Under the pieces are notes generated by a model. The model made no database searches, was not told the DNA's origin, and worked only from the letters and a program-made list of their open reading frames with translations. Below, one piece after another: positions 52,329 through 62,944 of a stretch of DNA of 64,000 nt (positions within the stretch are counted from its first letter, which is position 1; every line of letters starts with the position of its first letter). Made by a program: the position numbers and the translations under genes. The stretch covers positions 1-64,000 of the forward strand of contig DATGHC010000074.1 in NCBI GenBank assembly GCA_035308165.1, written 5' to 3'. The stretch comes from DASTCZ01 sp035308165. GTDB taxonomy: Bacteria; Acidobacteriota; Terriglobia; Acidiferrales; UBA7541.

Positions 52329-53630
52329 ATGCCACGGCGACTGCTCTTTTTGTTTTTGCTCATCCTGTTTCCAATATTTGCATACCCACAAGCACCACAG
52401 CGCATCGCGATCCGCGCCGGCAAATTAATCGACGGCAAAAGCGACGCTCCGATCCTGAATGCGCTGATCGTGATTGAGCGCAATAAGATCGTTTCGGTCA
52501 CCCCGAACGGCACTCCTCCTGCCGATGCCGCGCTGATTGATCTTTCGCATGCCACTGTCCTTCCGGGATTCATTGACGCGCACACGCACATTCTGCTGAA
52601 CGGCGACGTGCTGGCCGCCGATTACGACGAGCAACTCCTGAAGATGTCCATTCCTTACCGCGCAATCCTGGGAGCGCGGAATGCCCGCGTCGCTCTGGAT
52701 CACGGCTTCACTACTATGCGCGATCTGGAAACCGAGGGCGCGATGTATGCCGATGTAGATGTGAAGCAGGCCATCAACCGCGGCGAGATTCCAGGGCCGC
52801 GCATGTTCGTTTCCACGCGCGCCATGGCCCCGACAGGGATGTATCCACTGACGGGATATTCGTGGGAGTTGGACGTGCCGCACGGCGTGCAAGTGGTGGA
52901 TGGGGTGGAGAACGCGCGTAAAGCCGTGCGCGAACAGATTTCCCATGGCGCCGACTGGATCAAGTATTACAGCGACCGCGCCTATTTTTACGGACCCGAC
53001 GGCGTACTGCACAGCTTGGTGAATTTCACCGATGAGGAAGCGCGCGCGATTGTTGAGGAGGCTCACCGTTTGGGGCATCACGTGGCCGCGCACTCCATCG
53101 GATCGGACGGGATCGCGGCCTCTCTGCGCGCCGGCGTGGACTCGATTGAGCACGGCGACGGCATGACCGAAGCTCAGATGGACGAACTGGCCCGCAGGGG
53201 AATCTACTGGGTGCCCACGATCATGGTGGGCGCCGCTGTGGTGGACCGCGGCGGTAACTGGCCCAAGATGGTGGGAACGGAAAAAACGGCGTTCCAAAAA
53301 GCCATCCACAAGAGTGTGAAGATTGTGCTCGGCACCGATGCCGGCGGCTTCGCCTGGACTGGCAAGGACAGCCTCAACCAGGCCAAAGAATTTCAATACT
53401 ACGTGGAATATGGGATGAGCCCTATGGAGGCGATAAGAACGGCAACCACGCGTGCCGCGGAACTACTTCAAAAAAGCGATGTCCTGGGCTCTATCGAACC
53501 CGGGAAATTCGCGGATATCGTCGCGGTCGGCGGCGATCCTCTGGCGGATATCACGGAGTTGCAGCGGGTCAAGATGGTGATGAAGGATGGAGTGATCTAC
53601 AAGAATGAATTCAGAGACGAGCGCAAGTAA
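52329..53630 (+). CDS. Exported amidohydrolase (imidazolonepropionase/prolidase-like)
   Basis: The 433-residue protein has a signal peptide (LLFLFLLILFPIFAYPQ) and an amidohydrolase-fold metal site: LPGFIDAHTHILLN (HxH), a Lys region DWIKYYSDRAYFYG, HHVAAHSIGSDG and DSIEHGDGMT (His ligands), and VLGTDAGGFAW (catalytic Asp). The family includes Xaa-Pro dipeptidases and imidazolonepropionase-related enzymes; the export suggests peptide or small-molecule hydrolysis outside the cytoplasm, with substrate unknown. GGAGG five nt before ATG 52329 sets the start; the leader is divergent from the REC-PilZ genes. Confidence 0.88.
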   Translation: MPRRLLFLFLLILFPIFAYPQAPQRIAIRAGKLIDGKSDAPILNALIVIERNKIVSVTPNGTPPADAALIDLSHATVLPGFIDAHTHILLNGDVLAADYDEQLLKMSIPYRAILGARNARVALDHGFTTMRDLETEGAMYADVDVKQAINRGEIPGPRMFVSTRAMAPTGMYPLTGYSWELDVPHGVQVVDGVENARKAVREQISHGADWIKYYSDRAYFYGPDGVLHSLVNFTDEEARAIVEEAHRLGHHVAAHSIGSDGIAASLRAGVDSIEHGDGMTEAQMDELARRGIYWVPTIMVGAAVVDRGGNWPKMVGTEKTAFQKAIHKSVKIVLGTDAGGFAWTGKDSLNQAKEFQYYVEYGMSPMEAIRTATTRAAELLQKSDVLGSIEPGKFADIVAVGGDPLADITELQRVKMVMKDGVIYKNEFRDERK

Positions 53631-53656
53631 GAGCAACTAGAGGTGACAGGTAAGAG

Positions 53657-53686
53657 GAGGGCGTCGGTTATGATCCGCCCTCTTTT
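53657..53686 (+). terminator. Intrinsic terminator of the amidohydrolase
   Basis: GAGGGCG (53657-53663) pairs with CGCCCTC (53676-53682) around a 12-nt loop, followed by TTTT; A/G bases before the left arm extend pairing with the T-run. Confidence 0.8.
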
Positions 53687-53750
53687 CACCAAAGTTTGTT
53701 TCTGCACGATTACTTCAAAAGACGCTTACCTTGAACAACCAACCCACAAT

Positions 53751-56700
53751 CTAGAACGGCAATGGCACGATGAGCAATCGGCTGTTCTGCTGGTCGGCAA
53801 TGTAGACCAGATTCGTCCTCGGATGAATAGCCCCCGCTCCCAACAAGGATCCCTTTAAACCGAAGTTGGCCTTGACGTGCTGATCGTTGATGTCCATCAC
53901 CGAGACCGTGCTGCTCAGCGAATTCACGGTCACGATGGTACTGGTCTCGAAATTGTACGCGATGGACGTAGGGTTGATGCCAATCCGGGCAGACCGAAGC
54001 TGCTGTGCCACGGGATCAAGAAAGATCAGGTTGTTTCCTAGGCTGGACGTGGAAATATAAACCTTGTTCACCGGATCGAAAACTATCCCGGCCGGCTGAT
54101 CGGGGCCGCTCAGGCTGGCCCTAAAGGTTATCGAACCGCTGGAAAGATCCAGAAGAGTGATCTGGCTCGATGAAGCGTCAGCGACTGCGGCAGTCTGGCC
54201 GACTGGGTCAATAGCCACAGCCACCGGGCCAGATCCGACGGCTGTATCCGTAGCCGTCTGCCCCGAGGCAGAGGTCACATTGAAACTTGAAATGCTATTG
54301 GAATTACCATTGAAATTGGCGACCAAGACCGTGCCATCAAGCGGACTGATGGCCACGCCGATCGGCTCGATTCCCACGGAAATTGTTTGAGTAACTGCCG
54401 GAGTATTCGCCAAGGTAACGATCATGGCGTTGTTGTCGCCGCGATTCGAGACCACCGCCAGGCCGTTGGCAGGCATGGTGGCCACTCCTTGAGGATTTGA
54501 CCCCACCTTGACAGTTGTCGCTACTGTTCCAGTGGCGAGGTCGACCAAGGCCAGGCTGTTGCACGACGACTCCGTGACCAGAGCCAGATTAAGGACGTCA
54601 TCAATCGCAACGGCAGACGGCATCGGAGAGGCGCACCCGGGACTGGTGAGGTCGACCGGCTGCACCACCGAAAAGCCTTCGATGTTGGAGATCACACCCG
54701 GGAGTGCGGGATTCACGACGTCTACCGAAAACCGCCGCGCCGAGCCCAGAAGAGTCGCGGGAACCGTTACGCTCATCTGGCGATCCGTGATGGCGCCGAT
54801 TGTCACGAGCGGGAAACCATCTGCACGGGCAACCATCCCAGGCAGGAAACCTTTGCCGATCAGCGTGAGCGAAAGGTCGGCCGGCGAAGCCAGCGTCAAG
54901 TCTGTGCCCAACTGCCGGTTTATCGGCAAAACCACCGATTCCAATTGAGGAGACTTAATCGGGCCGAGATTTATCACAATCAAATCGTTATTGCTCTGAT
55001 CCACCACTAGGGCGATGTTTGATCCGGGATCAATAGCCACTGCGCTGAGGTTCGGGCCGCCTCCCGGCAAGGGGAGCTGCTGCACCACGGCGGGCGTGTG
55101 GAGGGGGTCAACGCGCGGATCAAGAATTGTGATTGGGTTTGCTGACTTTGGATTTATGGCTACAGCAACGTCCGTGAATGGGTTCACCGCGACTGCGGAT
55201 ACGCCGGATTCCAGGACTGCGGGCGGCACTGCCTTTACTACAGGAGTGACTGTCTGATCCAGAACACTCATTATTTCATACGGGAATTGACTTGTAGGAT
55301 CAGTCAGGATGGCCTGCCTTGATTCGGGATTCACGGCAATTCCGCTGACTGCCGTGCCGAATGAGACTGTTGCCAGTGGGTCGGAGGAGAATACTGTCCC
55401 ACCTCCGCTTGTTGCATCAGCCCCGGTCTGCGTATAGGTGAAAGTGGTAAAGGTAGGAACCGAGGCAACGGTGAATATACCGTTGAAGCTGGAGTCGGCT
55501 ACCCCTGTGATCAGAACGGCATCACCATCGGCCAGGCCATGTGGCGCAGTGGTTGTGATCGTGACGGTATTTGTGGAGGAGACGCGCGCGGCTCCCATGG
55601 CGCTTATCGTGCTGGAAAGTTGCTTTGCCAGGTCCACGATGGAGAAAGTGCCCGCGCCGCCCGGCGTCACCAAGCCCCAGTTCAAACCGGCCATGACTTC
55701 AACGTGCGGATTTGCGCCTGTGCCAAGTGTGACCGTGCCAACGAACTCATTTCCGGTCGTCTTGGTGAAATCAATATTGTTCAAATTTAATATCGCCCCG
55801 ATATTTGTGGATTGATAGGCAATCAGAGCAAGACCGGTTATCGGATTGACCCCAACGGAAAATGGGGCAGCGGGGATGCTCGTGGTCACCGTCTGTTTGG
55901 CTCGCGTGGCCAGGTTCACCACTGTCACTGTCTTGGCCGTGTTACTGACGACTACCGCGAGATTCCGCACGTTATCCACCGCCACTCCCGTTGGGCCCGC
56001 GTCCACAGGTATGGTCCCACCGGGAACAACGGTCGGAAAGGCGCCCGTCAAATCAACGAGGGTAAGATCGTTGGAATCGTGGTTAGCCACAACGGCGATT
56101 CCAGTTGCGGTGTTTATCGCGATGGCATCGGGACCCATACCCACAGCAACAGTCGTCCCGCTGATAACCGGCGCCACATTGGGCTGCACGGCAACATTGG
56201 TCGCGGCCGTCTGCTGCGGCAGGATTGCAGGTTGAGTGACCGCTGGATTGGTGACCGTCACTTGGTGCAATCCCGGAACTGTGGCATCAACGTCATTTAA
56301 CGACACGCCGATCTGGCGATCTGTGAATGAGGCGGTTGACCGGACCGACCCTTCAAATTCAACATTCACTGAAGGAGTAAATCCTGGGGAACTGGTGCCA
56401 AAAAGGCCACCATCAATTGTGAATGGCGGCGAAGAGCTCCCTTGCACGATACTTTCGGGAGAGGAAGACACTATCGCGGGTCGAAATGCCTGAACGGCAA
56501 TTTGGCATTTAGACGGATTCGGCGTGCAGGAAACCAGATTCCCGCCCTGCCGCTCAACCTGAATGGTCAAAACGGTCGGAGAAGCACTCATGAAAGTATC
56601 GGTGACGCGGGCATGCAAAACATTCCCAAAACTTGTCACCGGATTCAGGACGCCCCCCAACGGGTTCCCATTGACAAAGACTTGGGTTGTGTTCAGAAAA

Positions 56701-57440
56701 TTTGTTCCTGTCAGAAAAATATCAACGAAGGCCGATCCCTGGGCAACCGTTGTGGGATAGACCGAGGTTGCGGTGGGATCCGTCGCGGCCACCAAAGTAA
56801 CCGTTGAAGACCCGAACTGATTCGTGTCCTTTGTGGATACAGCTTCAATCGTTACAGGATTGCTTGCCGGTACTGTGGCAGGCCCCTTGTAATTTCCATT
56901 AACATCGATAGTCCCCAAAGCTCCGGTCGTGTCCGCTGGGCATGGGGTAGCGGTTGAGGAGTTTGCCTGGCAGACCGTCCATGTGACCGTTTGAATGGAA
57001 GAACCCGTAACGGTGGCCGTGAAAGGAAGCGTTTCATTCGTGCCAATTGTGGGAGAAACGGGTGCGACAGTTACTCGAATGCCCGAATCAACGGTGACTG
57101 TCGCGCTAGCCGTAGCAGTTTTGTCCGCATTGGAAATTGCAGTGACTGTGACCGTGTTGGGACTGGGAACCGCGTTTGGCGCGGTGTAATTTCCATTAGT
57201 GTCGATGGTCCCGTGGGTCGAATCACCGCCCGTGACACCGTCAACCTGCCAGAAGACCGTCATGTCCGTGCTGGCGGTGCTTACGGTCGCACTAAACGCG
57301 ACCTGGCCGCCAACGGCAACAGTGGCGGAAGCTATATTAAGTGTCACCGTGGTGGCGGTCGAACTTGAGGTGCCCTTGTTGCATCCCGCAATGAGACCCA
57401 GAATTGCAAGGCATACGATCCATGCTCTCGACCGCATCAT
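53751..57440 (-). CDS. Large lipoprotein with Ig-like, IPT/TIG and YVTN propeller repeats
   Basis: The ~1229-residue protein has a lipoprotein signal (SRAWIVCLAILGLIAGCNKG, Cys lipobox), two Ig-like/Big repeats (about 30-225), an IPT/TIG-type region (about 235-420) and a long YVTN-type beta-propeller (about 430-1229) with blades such as AVVVSNTAKTVTVVNL and LVADFNGN-like turns. In the propeller is an inserted module with VTITTTAPHGLADGDAVLI (about 665-735), a stretch seen in phage- and surface-type proteins. Likely an outer-membrane-anchored surface protein; ligand unknown. GGGAGG seven nt before ATG 57440 supports this start. An ATG at 57515 overlaps the bamA stop (TAATG) and would add 25 residues before the signal. 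Confidence 0.8.
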   Translation of the reverse strand: MMRSRAWIVCLAILGLIAGCNKGTSSSTATTVTLNIASATVAVGGQVAFSATVSTASTDMTVFWQVDGVTGGDSTHGTIDTNGNYTAPNAVPSPNTVTVTAISNADKTATASATVTVDSGIRVTVAPVSPTIGTNETLPFTATVTGSSIQTVTWTVCQANSSTATPCPADTTGALGTIDVNGNYKGPATVPASNPVTIEAVSTKDTNQFGSSTVTLVAATDPTATSVYPTTVAQGSAFVDIFLTGTNFLNTTQVFVNGNPLGGVLNPVTSFGNVLHARVTDTFMSASPTVLTIQVERQGGNLVSCTPNPSKCQIAVQAFRPAIVSSSPESIVQGSSSPPFTIDGGLFGTSSPGFTPSVNVEFEGSVRSTASFTDRQIGVSLNDVDATVPGLHQVTVTNPAVTQPAILPQQTAATNVAVQPNVAPVISGTTVAVGMGPDAIAINTATGIAVVANHDSNDLTLVDLTGAFPTVVPGGTIPVDAGPTGVAVDNVRNLAVVVSNTAKTVTVVNLATRAKQTVTTSIPAAPFSVGVNPITGLALIAYQSTNIGAILNLNNIDFTKTTGNEFVGTVTLGTGANPHVEVMAGLNWGLVTPGGAGTFSIVDLAKQLSSTISAMGAARVSSTNTVTITTTAPHGLADGDAVLITGVADSSFNGIFTVASVPTFTTFTYTQTGADATSGGGTVFSSDPLATVSFGTAVSGIAVNPESRQAILTDPTSQFPYEIMSVLDQTVTPVVKAVPPAVLESGVSAVAVNPFTDVAVAINPKSANPITILDPRVDPLHTPAVVQQLPLPGGGPNLSAVAIDPGSNIALVVDQSNNDLIVINLGPIKSPQLESVVLPINRQLGTDLTLASPADLSLTLIGKGFLPGMVARADGFPLVTIGAITDRQMSVTVPATLLGSARRFSVDVVNPALPGVISNIEGFSVVQPVDLTSPGCASPMPSAVAIDDVLNLALVTESSCNSLALVDLATGTVATTVKVGSNPQGVATMPANGLAVVSNRGDNNAMIVTLANTPAVTQTISVGIEPIGVAISPLDGTVLVANFNGNSNSISSFNVTSASGQTATDTAVGSGPVAVAIDPVGQTAAVADASSSQITLLDLSSGSITFRASLSGPDQPAGIVFDPVNKVYISTSSLGNNLIFLDPVAQQLRSARIGINPTSIAYNFETSTIVTVNSLSSTVSVMDINDQHVKANFGLKGSLLGAGAIHPRTNLVYIADQQNSRLLIVPLPF

Positions 57441-57514
57441 TCCACTGCCTCCCGTCCCAACTTTCTTGTCCCCTGGCATTCGGGCCGATCTGGTTTGATT
57501 CACGAATGCGCCCA

Positions 57515-60415
57515 TTAAAACGTCCTACTCACAGTAAATCGCAATGTGTGCAGCGGGTCCTCGTATCGGAACTGCGCGGGACTCTGAATTTGCTTATTCA
57601 GCGCCGGAATAATCTGCTGATTAATAATGCTCAAAGGCACCGCGTTGTAAACCTCAGCTGGTATGGAAAAATCGCCGACCGGAGCCACGATGGTCTGGTT
57701 ATACCGGAGATAGTTATATGCCCAGTAGAGACGGAAGGGTGCCTGTACGATGGGCAGTCTGACGACTATCTCAGCTCCGGCCGAGCTGCGCGGCTTGAAA
57801 TTAGATCCCGGGGCCAACAGCAGGCGTTTTCCAAAATTGAAGTCCGGAAATTGAGACTGAAGCGATGCTAAGCCCGCCTGATCCAAATTAAGCTGGTTTC
57901 TTTGCAACGCGCCCACTGCTCCGGCATCCAAAAAGAAGCTCATACTCACAGGACCGGCAATCGGAATTCGATATTCGGCATTGAAGATTCCCTCGGTGTC
58001 GCCGCCCGGGAATGAGATGTTGTAAGAAAATGTCGGGATGGGAACGGTGGAAAGTTGAATGGGATTTCCATTGCCATCCAAGTGACGCGGGTCTGTATAA
58101 ACAAAGGGTGCAGACGTGGCGATGGGTATGAATGCGATCGGAGAAACGGTTTGAATGTCAAAGCCGCGAAGCGTGTCTTCGCCTCCCGCAAAGGATCGCT
58201 CGAATGGAGGCAATTCTGAGCCGCCATAGCTGGTGGAAAAGGACCCCAGGAAGCGCAATCCAATGGTATTCCGCTTGTGGTAGTTGGGGCGAAAATATGT
58301 GGCCGAAAAAACATTATCAATAGCTTTGGTATTGCCTCCCAGGATTCCGCCCTCGACTACGAGCGAATAATAGAGGTTCTTTCCCTGGTGGGGTTCCATG
58401 GGATTATCCACCGAGTTGTAGCTCAGTGTTGTCGTTATGCGGCTCTGGTGAATGCCGTTGAGCGCCGAGGGCCCGGCGACACTTTGGAATTGAATCGCGC
58501 TGAACAGCAGGGAGGCTGCGGAACTGAACGGTACGATGTTCGAGTCGGTATAACCGTAACTGATCCCCAGGCGGGTAAACCCGGCGCGGGACAACCTTTT
58601 GATCGGATAGCTTGCAAATATCGTGAAGCCTTTGCTGTTCTGGTTGTAATTCTGCGCAATCGATGGATTGAGCTGAACAGGCTGCCCTATGAGGATGGCT
58701 TCCTGGCGTGCCTGATCGAAATTGTACCTGCTCGCAAATACGGTGAACCCGGTTGAGATGGGCCGGTCAAATAAATAGGGCTCGGTGAAACCCAGTTGTA
58801 CCAGGGTCTGTACCGTGCCAAATTGCGTTTGAATGGTCAGGGTTTCTCCCAGGCCCAGGAAATTGTTAGTCTGATAGCTTAGTCCCAGAAAATCGCCTGC
58901 AATGCCGCTGGCGCCGCCCGTGAAACTGATGGACTGCTTCTGTTTTTCCCTCACCTTCAGATTGAGGTCCACCGTGCCGGCCTTGACGTTGCGGACGACC
59001 GTGGCGGCAGTCTCCGGTTTGAGCTGCTCGAAGAAATTGAGCTGATTCAACTTGAGGACGCTATATTCCCACAGGCGGTTATTATAAAGGGCCCCTTCAT
59101 CCAGCAGCAGCTCACGGCGGATAACCTTGTCGCGCGTGGTGACGTTTCCGGAAATATTGATACGGTGAATGTAATAGGGTTTTTGCTCGCTGAATCTCAG
59201 TGTGACATTAATGATCTTCTTTTGACGGTCCGCGTCCAGTACCGGCTCGGCAGTGAAATCCATAAAGCCGAATTGCCCATACAACTTGGTGTAGCTTTCC
59301 ACTGCCTTCCGGATCTTGTCCACGTTCAGAATATCGCCCTCTTTTAGAGGGAATGCGTTCACCAGAAATTCACGCTTGAGCGAAAGACCCTTCTCGGGAT
59401 CCGCATTCACGATGAAAATCTTGCCCATGCGGAACCGCTCTCCCTCGACAATCTTGATGGTGATGTCGGTCGCCTTACCGTTTTTATTTCCCACGAGGGG
59501 TACGGACCTGAGCATTGGGGGGCCGGGACTATCCACCGTCTTGGTCTCGGAAGTGACATTCACCTCGTAATAACCCGCATCTTGATAACTGCCGCGAATC
59601 CCGACTTCCACGTCCTCATCAAGTTTGTCTTGATCAAAGGTCTTGGACATCACGTCCATTCCAAAAAATTTTGCGTCGAACCCATAGGGGCGCGAATGTT
59701 TCATCGAGCGAATGATGTGCCGCGCTGAAAAAGCGTGGTTGCCGATGATGGTAATTTTCCCCACTTTTACTTTCGCGCCTTCCACGATGTTGAAGGTCAA
59801 AATCACAGAGTTGGTGGCGGCAATATTTGTGTAGGTCGCGGTGACGGTGGCAAACTGCCGGCCGTGGGCGGCCAGCAATTCGCGGATTACCACCTCCGCC
59901 TTTTTTACCTTGGTGGGGTCAAACTGGCTGTCCTGCGTCAATCCAACCTTGCGGTCTTTCCATGCGTCAAGGATGTCAGACTCACTGACGGACTTATTTC
60001 CCTTGTATTCGATGCGCCGGATGGTCGGGCGCTCTTTCACGTGAAAGGTTATGATTTTTCCGTTTGGATTTGTGGGGCTGTCCTCAACGGTCATGTACAC
60101 GTCGTCAAAATACTGAGTGTTCCAGAGCGCGTGGTAGTCACGGTCGAGGCCGATGGGATTGTACGCGTCGCCGTCGCGCGAGAAAATGCGTGCCCGCAAC
60201 ACGTCCGTGCGAATGCGGCGGTTGCCCTCAAACATGATTCGATCAATTACAAAAGCATTTTCTTTTGGCTGCTGGCTGGCAGGGGTATTCTGTTGGGCCG
60301 CCGCAGGCAAGATCGGCGAGCCCGCCGCCAGAATCAGCAGCGCAACCCGCCCAACCCTAAACCAGCGACGCAGGTAAAACAGACGGGATTTTCCGCCTGC
60401 AGCCGCGATTCGCAT
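57515..60415 (-). CDS. bamA: Outer-membrane protein assembly factor BamA (Omp85)
   Basis: The ~966-residue protein has a signal peptide (RVALLILAAGSPILPAAAQ), five POTRA domains (about 45-470; IDRIMFEGNRRIRTDVLRA, TIRRIEYKGNKSVSESDIL, KVGKITIIGNHAFSARHII), and a C-terminal Omp85 barrel (about 480-966), with the LRGF-type motif in GGEDTLRGFDIQTV and a C-terminal Phe. BamA inserts beta-barrel proteins into the outer membrane. It follows clpC and precedes the YVTN lipoprotein. The start at ATG 60415 gives a proper signal peptide; a longer in-frame start at 60481 is possible. Confidence 0.93.
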   Translation of the reverse strand: MRIAAAGGKSRLFYLRRWFRVGRVALLILAAGSPILPAAAQQNTPASQQPKENAFVIDRIMFEGNRRIRTDVLRARIFSRDGDAYNPIGLDRDYHALWNTQYFDDVYMTVEDSPTNPNGKIITFHVKERPTIRRIEYKGNKSVSESDILDAWKDRKVGLTQDSQFDPTKVKKAEVVIRELLAAHGRQFATVTATYTNIAATNSVILTFNIVEGAKVKVGKITIIGNHAFSARHIIRSMKHSRPYGFDAKFFGMDVMSKTFDQDKLDEDVEVGIRGSYQDAGYYEVNVTSETKTVDSPGPPMLRSVPLVGNKNGKATDITIKIVEGERFRMGKIFIVNADPEKGLSLKREFLVNAFPLKEGDILNVDKIRKAVESYTKLYGQFGFMDFTAEPVLDADRQKKIINVTLRFSEQKPYYIHRINISGNVTTRDKVIRRELLLDEGALYNNRLWEYSVLKLNQLNFFEQLKPETAATVVRNVKAGTVDLNLKVREKQKQSISFTGGASGIAGDFLGLSYQTNNFLGLGETLTIQTQFGTVQTLVQLGFTEPYLFDRPISTGFTVFASRYNFDQARQEAILIGQPVQLNPSIAQNYNQNSKGFTIFASYPIKRLSRAGFTRLGISYGYTDSNIVPFSSAASLLFSAIQFQSVAGPSALNGIHQSRITTTLSYNSVDNPMEPHQGKNLYYSLVVEGGILGGNTKAIDNVFSATYFRPNYHKRNTIGLRFLGSFSTSYGGSELPPFERSFAGGEDTLRGFDIQTVSPIAFIPIATSAPFVYTDPRHLDGNGNPIQLSTVPIPTFSYNISFPGGDTEGIFNAEYRIPIAGPVSMSFFLDAGAVGALQRNQLNLDQAGLASLQSQFPDFNFGKRLLLAPGSNFKPRSSAGAEIVVRLPIVQAPFRLYWAYNYLRYNQTIVAPVGDFSIPAEVYNAVPLSIINQQIIPALNKQIQSPAQFRYEDPLHTLRFTVSRTF

Positions 60416-60497
60416 CGCGACCGCGTTTCCCCCAAGCAATCGGAATACTCCCCCTGCTGGCTGCCGGGATGGAGCCAGCATGTGCGCGTAGGATTCG

Positions 60498-62924
60498 TCA
60501 GTGGACTACCGGGGTTGCCTCGACAACTGGCCTAAAACCAAGGGCTTCGCCCGAAATATAGATCTCGAGCGTGGCCGGCCGCTGCAATCCCCCTTGAATC
60601 AACGCTTCGGACAATGGATCTTCAACGTACTTCTGCAATGCCCGCCGTAACGGACGTGCTCCATAGCTGCGGTCAGCGCAGGTTTTTTCCAAAATCCACT
60701 GTCGAGCTTCTGGTGTGAGAACAATTTGCACTTGACGGTGAATCAGTGTGTCGTTGATCTGTCCGGCGAGCAAATCGATAATCCGCAACAGATCTTCGTC
60801 CGCCAGCGGATTGAAAATAATAATCTCATCGAGGCGGTTCAAAAATTCGGGATTGAACACGCGCTTGACTTCGTTGGTCACCAACTCTTCCATCGACTTG
60901 TTCCCTGCGTCATCGGAGCTGGATTGGAAACCCAGTGTCGAACGCTTTTCAAGATATCGCGCGCCGAGGTTAGAGGTCATGATGATTATAGTGTTCCGGA
61001 AATCCACGGTGTTGCCGAGACCGTCCGTGAGTTGTCCATCCTCGAATACTTGCAGGAGGATGTTGTACACATCGGGATGGGCCTTCTCGATTTCATCCAG
61101 CAGGATGACTGAATAGGGCGTCCTGCGAACGCGCTCGGTCAACTGGCCGCCCTCTTCATACCCCACATAACCTGGAGGCGCGCCGATTAATTTAGAGACG
61201 GAGTGCTTCTCCATGTACTCCGACATATCGAAGCGGACCAGAGATTTCTCGCTGCCGAACAGGAATTCCGAGAGACGCCGGGCAACTTCGGTCTTGCCCA
61301 CGCCGGTCGGACCCAGAAACAGGAAACAACCTACTGGACGTCCGGGCGCTTTCAATCCCGCGCGGCTGCGCCGGATAGCTCGGGACAATGCCGTGATGGC
61401 TTTATCCTGGCTGATCACGCGTTTGTGCAGTTCCACTTCAATGCGCAGAAGTTTTTGCTGCTCATCTTCCTTGATGGAAGTGACTGCGATTCCCGTCCAG
61501 CGCGATACCACTTCTTCAATGTCTTCGCGGGTGACCACGCCGGTCGAGGATTCGTCGAGCTTTAAACGCTCGCGCAATTGGCGCAGGCTTTCCTTCTCTT
61601 TGCGCTCCTCTTCGGAATAGAAACGGGCTTTCTCAAATTCATGATTGGCGATAGCCGTTTCCATACGGTGGGTGTTGTATTTCACGCGCTTCTGAACTTC
61701 GGAGACTTCCTCGGGCAACATGGCCTGGCGCAATTTCACGCGCGCTCCCGCTTCGTCAATCAGGTCGATGGCCTTGTCCGGCAGGAAACGGTCTGGAATA
61801 TAGCGGTTCGACAGATAGACGGATTGCTGGATCGATTCGTCGGTATAACTGACAGCGTGGAATTTTTCGTAACGCTCGCGCACGCCCTGGAGCACGCGGA
61901 TGGCGTCTTCTTCGCCCGGAGCGACCACCTTTACAGATTGGAATCGGCGTTCCAAAGAGCGGTCCTTTTCCACGGACTTGCGGTATTCACCGGGCGTGGT
62001 GGCGCCGATACACTGGATTTCTCCGCGGCTGAGCGCGGGCTTCAAAATGTTGGCGGCGTCCAGCGAACCCTCGGCGGAGCCGGCGCCGACCAGCGTGTGC
62101 AGTTCATCAATAAATACGATGGAATTCTGGCTCTCCATCAATTCCTTCATGATGGTCTTGAGACGCTCTTCAAATTGTCCGCGGTATTTCGTGCCCGCAA
62201 CAATCAGAGAGAGATCCAGCGATAGAATGCGTTTGTCTGCCAGGAAGAGAGGTACATCGCCATCGGCAATGCGCTGCGCAAGCCCTTCCACGATCGCTGT
62301 TTTGCCCACTCCGGGCTCGCCAATCAGCACAGGGTTGTTCTTTGTGCGCCGGCACAGGATCTGGACCACGCGCTCGAGCTCGCGCTCGCGGCCCACCAGA
62401 GGATCCAGTTGTCCGTCGGTGGCCGCCTGTGTGAGATCGCGGCTGAATTCGGCAAGGAGCGAGGTTTCCTTTGGTCTGTTCACGGGCACCTTTTCACCTG
62501 AGCTGCGGGCAAGTTCTTCGCGCAACGTCGTGAGACGCAGCCCGCGCTCCTGTAGAATCTCCGCTCCAAAACACTTTTCTTCGCGGAGGATGCCGAGCAG
62601 GAGATGCTCGGTGCCAACGTGCTTGTGGCCCAGTCTGTCGGCCTCTTCGGCCGCAAACGCCAAGATGCGCTTCGATTCAGCGCTAAGCGGCACTTCGACG
62701 GAGGTCGAGATGCGCTCGCGTATTGTGATTCGCGATTCGATTTCCTTGCGTATGGATTCGATGGAGCCTTGGGCTCTCAAATAGCGGTTCGCAAGGCCCT
62801 TGTCTTCCCGCACCAGACCGAGCAGGAGGTGCTCCGTCTCAATGCAGGGGCTGCCGTATTGGCTGGCCTCGTACCTTGCGAAAAAGATTACTCGACGCGC
62901 CTTTTCTGTGAATCGCTCAAGCAC
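60498..62924 (-). CDS. clpC: AAA+ protease ATPase subunit ClpC
   Basis: The 808-residue Hsp100 unfoldase feeds substrates to ClpP. It has an N-terminal double Clp_N repeat (1-145; RFTEKARRVIFFARYEA, CIETEHLLLGLVRE), a first AAA+ module with Walker A GEPGVGKTA (202-210) and VFIDELHTLVGAG, a UVR-like helix (about 430-460), and a second AAA+ module with GPTGVGKTEVARRL (about 540) and MTSNLGARYLEKR. It is close in length to Bacillus ClpC. The start is GTG at 62924, following GGGAG. It sits between lolD and bamA, a local gene order to note; ClpP is not in the window. Confidence 0.95.
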   Translation of the reverse strand: MLERFTEKARRVIFFARYEASQYGSPCIETEHLLLGLVREDKGLANRYLRAQGSIESIRKEIESRITIRERISTSVEVPLSAESKRILAFAAEEADRLGHKHVGTEHLLLGILREEKCFGAEILQERGLRLTTLREELARSSGEKVPVNRPKETSLLAEFSRDLTQAATDGQLDPLVGRERELERVVQILCRRTKNNPVLIGEPGVGKTAIVEGLAQRIADGDVPLFLADKRILSLDLSLIVAGTKYRGQFEERLKTIMKELMESQNSIVFIDELHTLVGAGSAEGSLDAANILKPALSRGEIQCIGATTPGEYRKSVEKDRSLERRFQSVKVVAPGEEDAIRVLQGVRERYEKFHAVSYTDESIQQSVYLSNRYIPDRFLPDKAIDLIDEAGARVKLRQAMLPEEVSEVQKRVKYNTHRMETAIANHEFEKARFYSEEERKEKESLRQLRERLKLDESSTGVVTREDIEEVVSRWTGIAVTSIKEDEQQKLLRIEVELHKRVISQDKAITALSRAIRRSRAGLKAPGRPVGCFLFLGPTGVGKTEVARRLSEFLFGSEKSLVRFDMSEYMEKHSVSKLIGAPPGYVGYEEGGQLTERVRRTPYSVILLDEIEKAHPDVYNILLQVFEDGQLTDGLGNTVDFRNTIIIMTSNLGARYLEKRSTLGFQSSSDDAGNKSMEELVTNEVKRVFNPEFLNRLDEIIIFNPLADEDLLRIIDLLAGQINDTLIHRQVQIVLTPEARQWILEKTCADRSYGARPLRRALQKYVEDPLSEALIQGGLQRPATLEIYISGEALGFRPVVEATPVVH

Positions 62925-62944
62925 GGTTACGCTCGCTATCTCCC

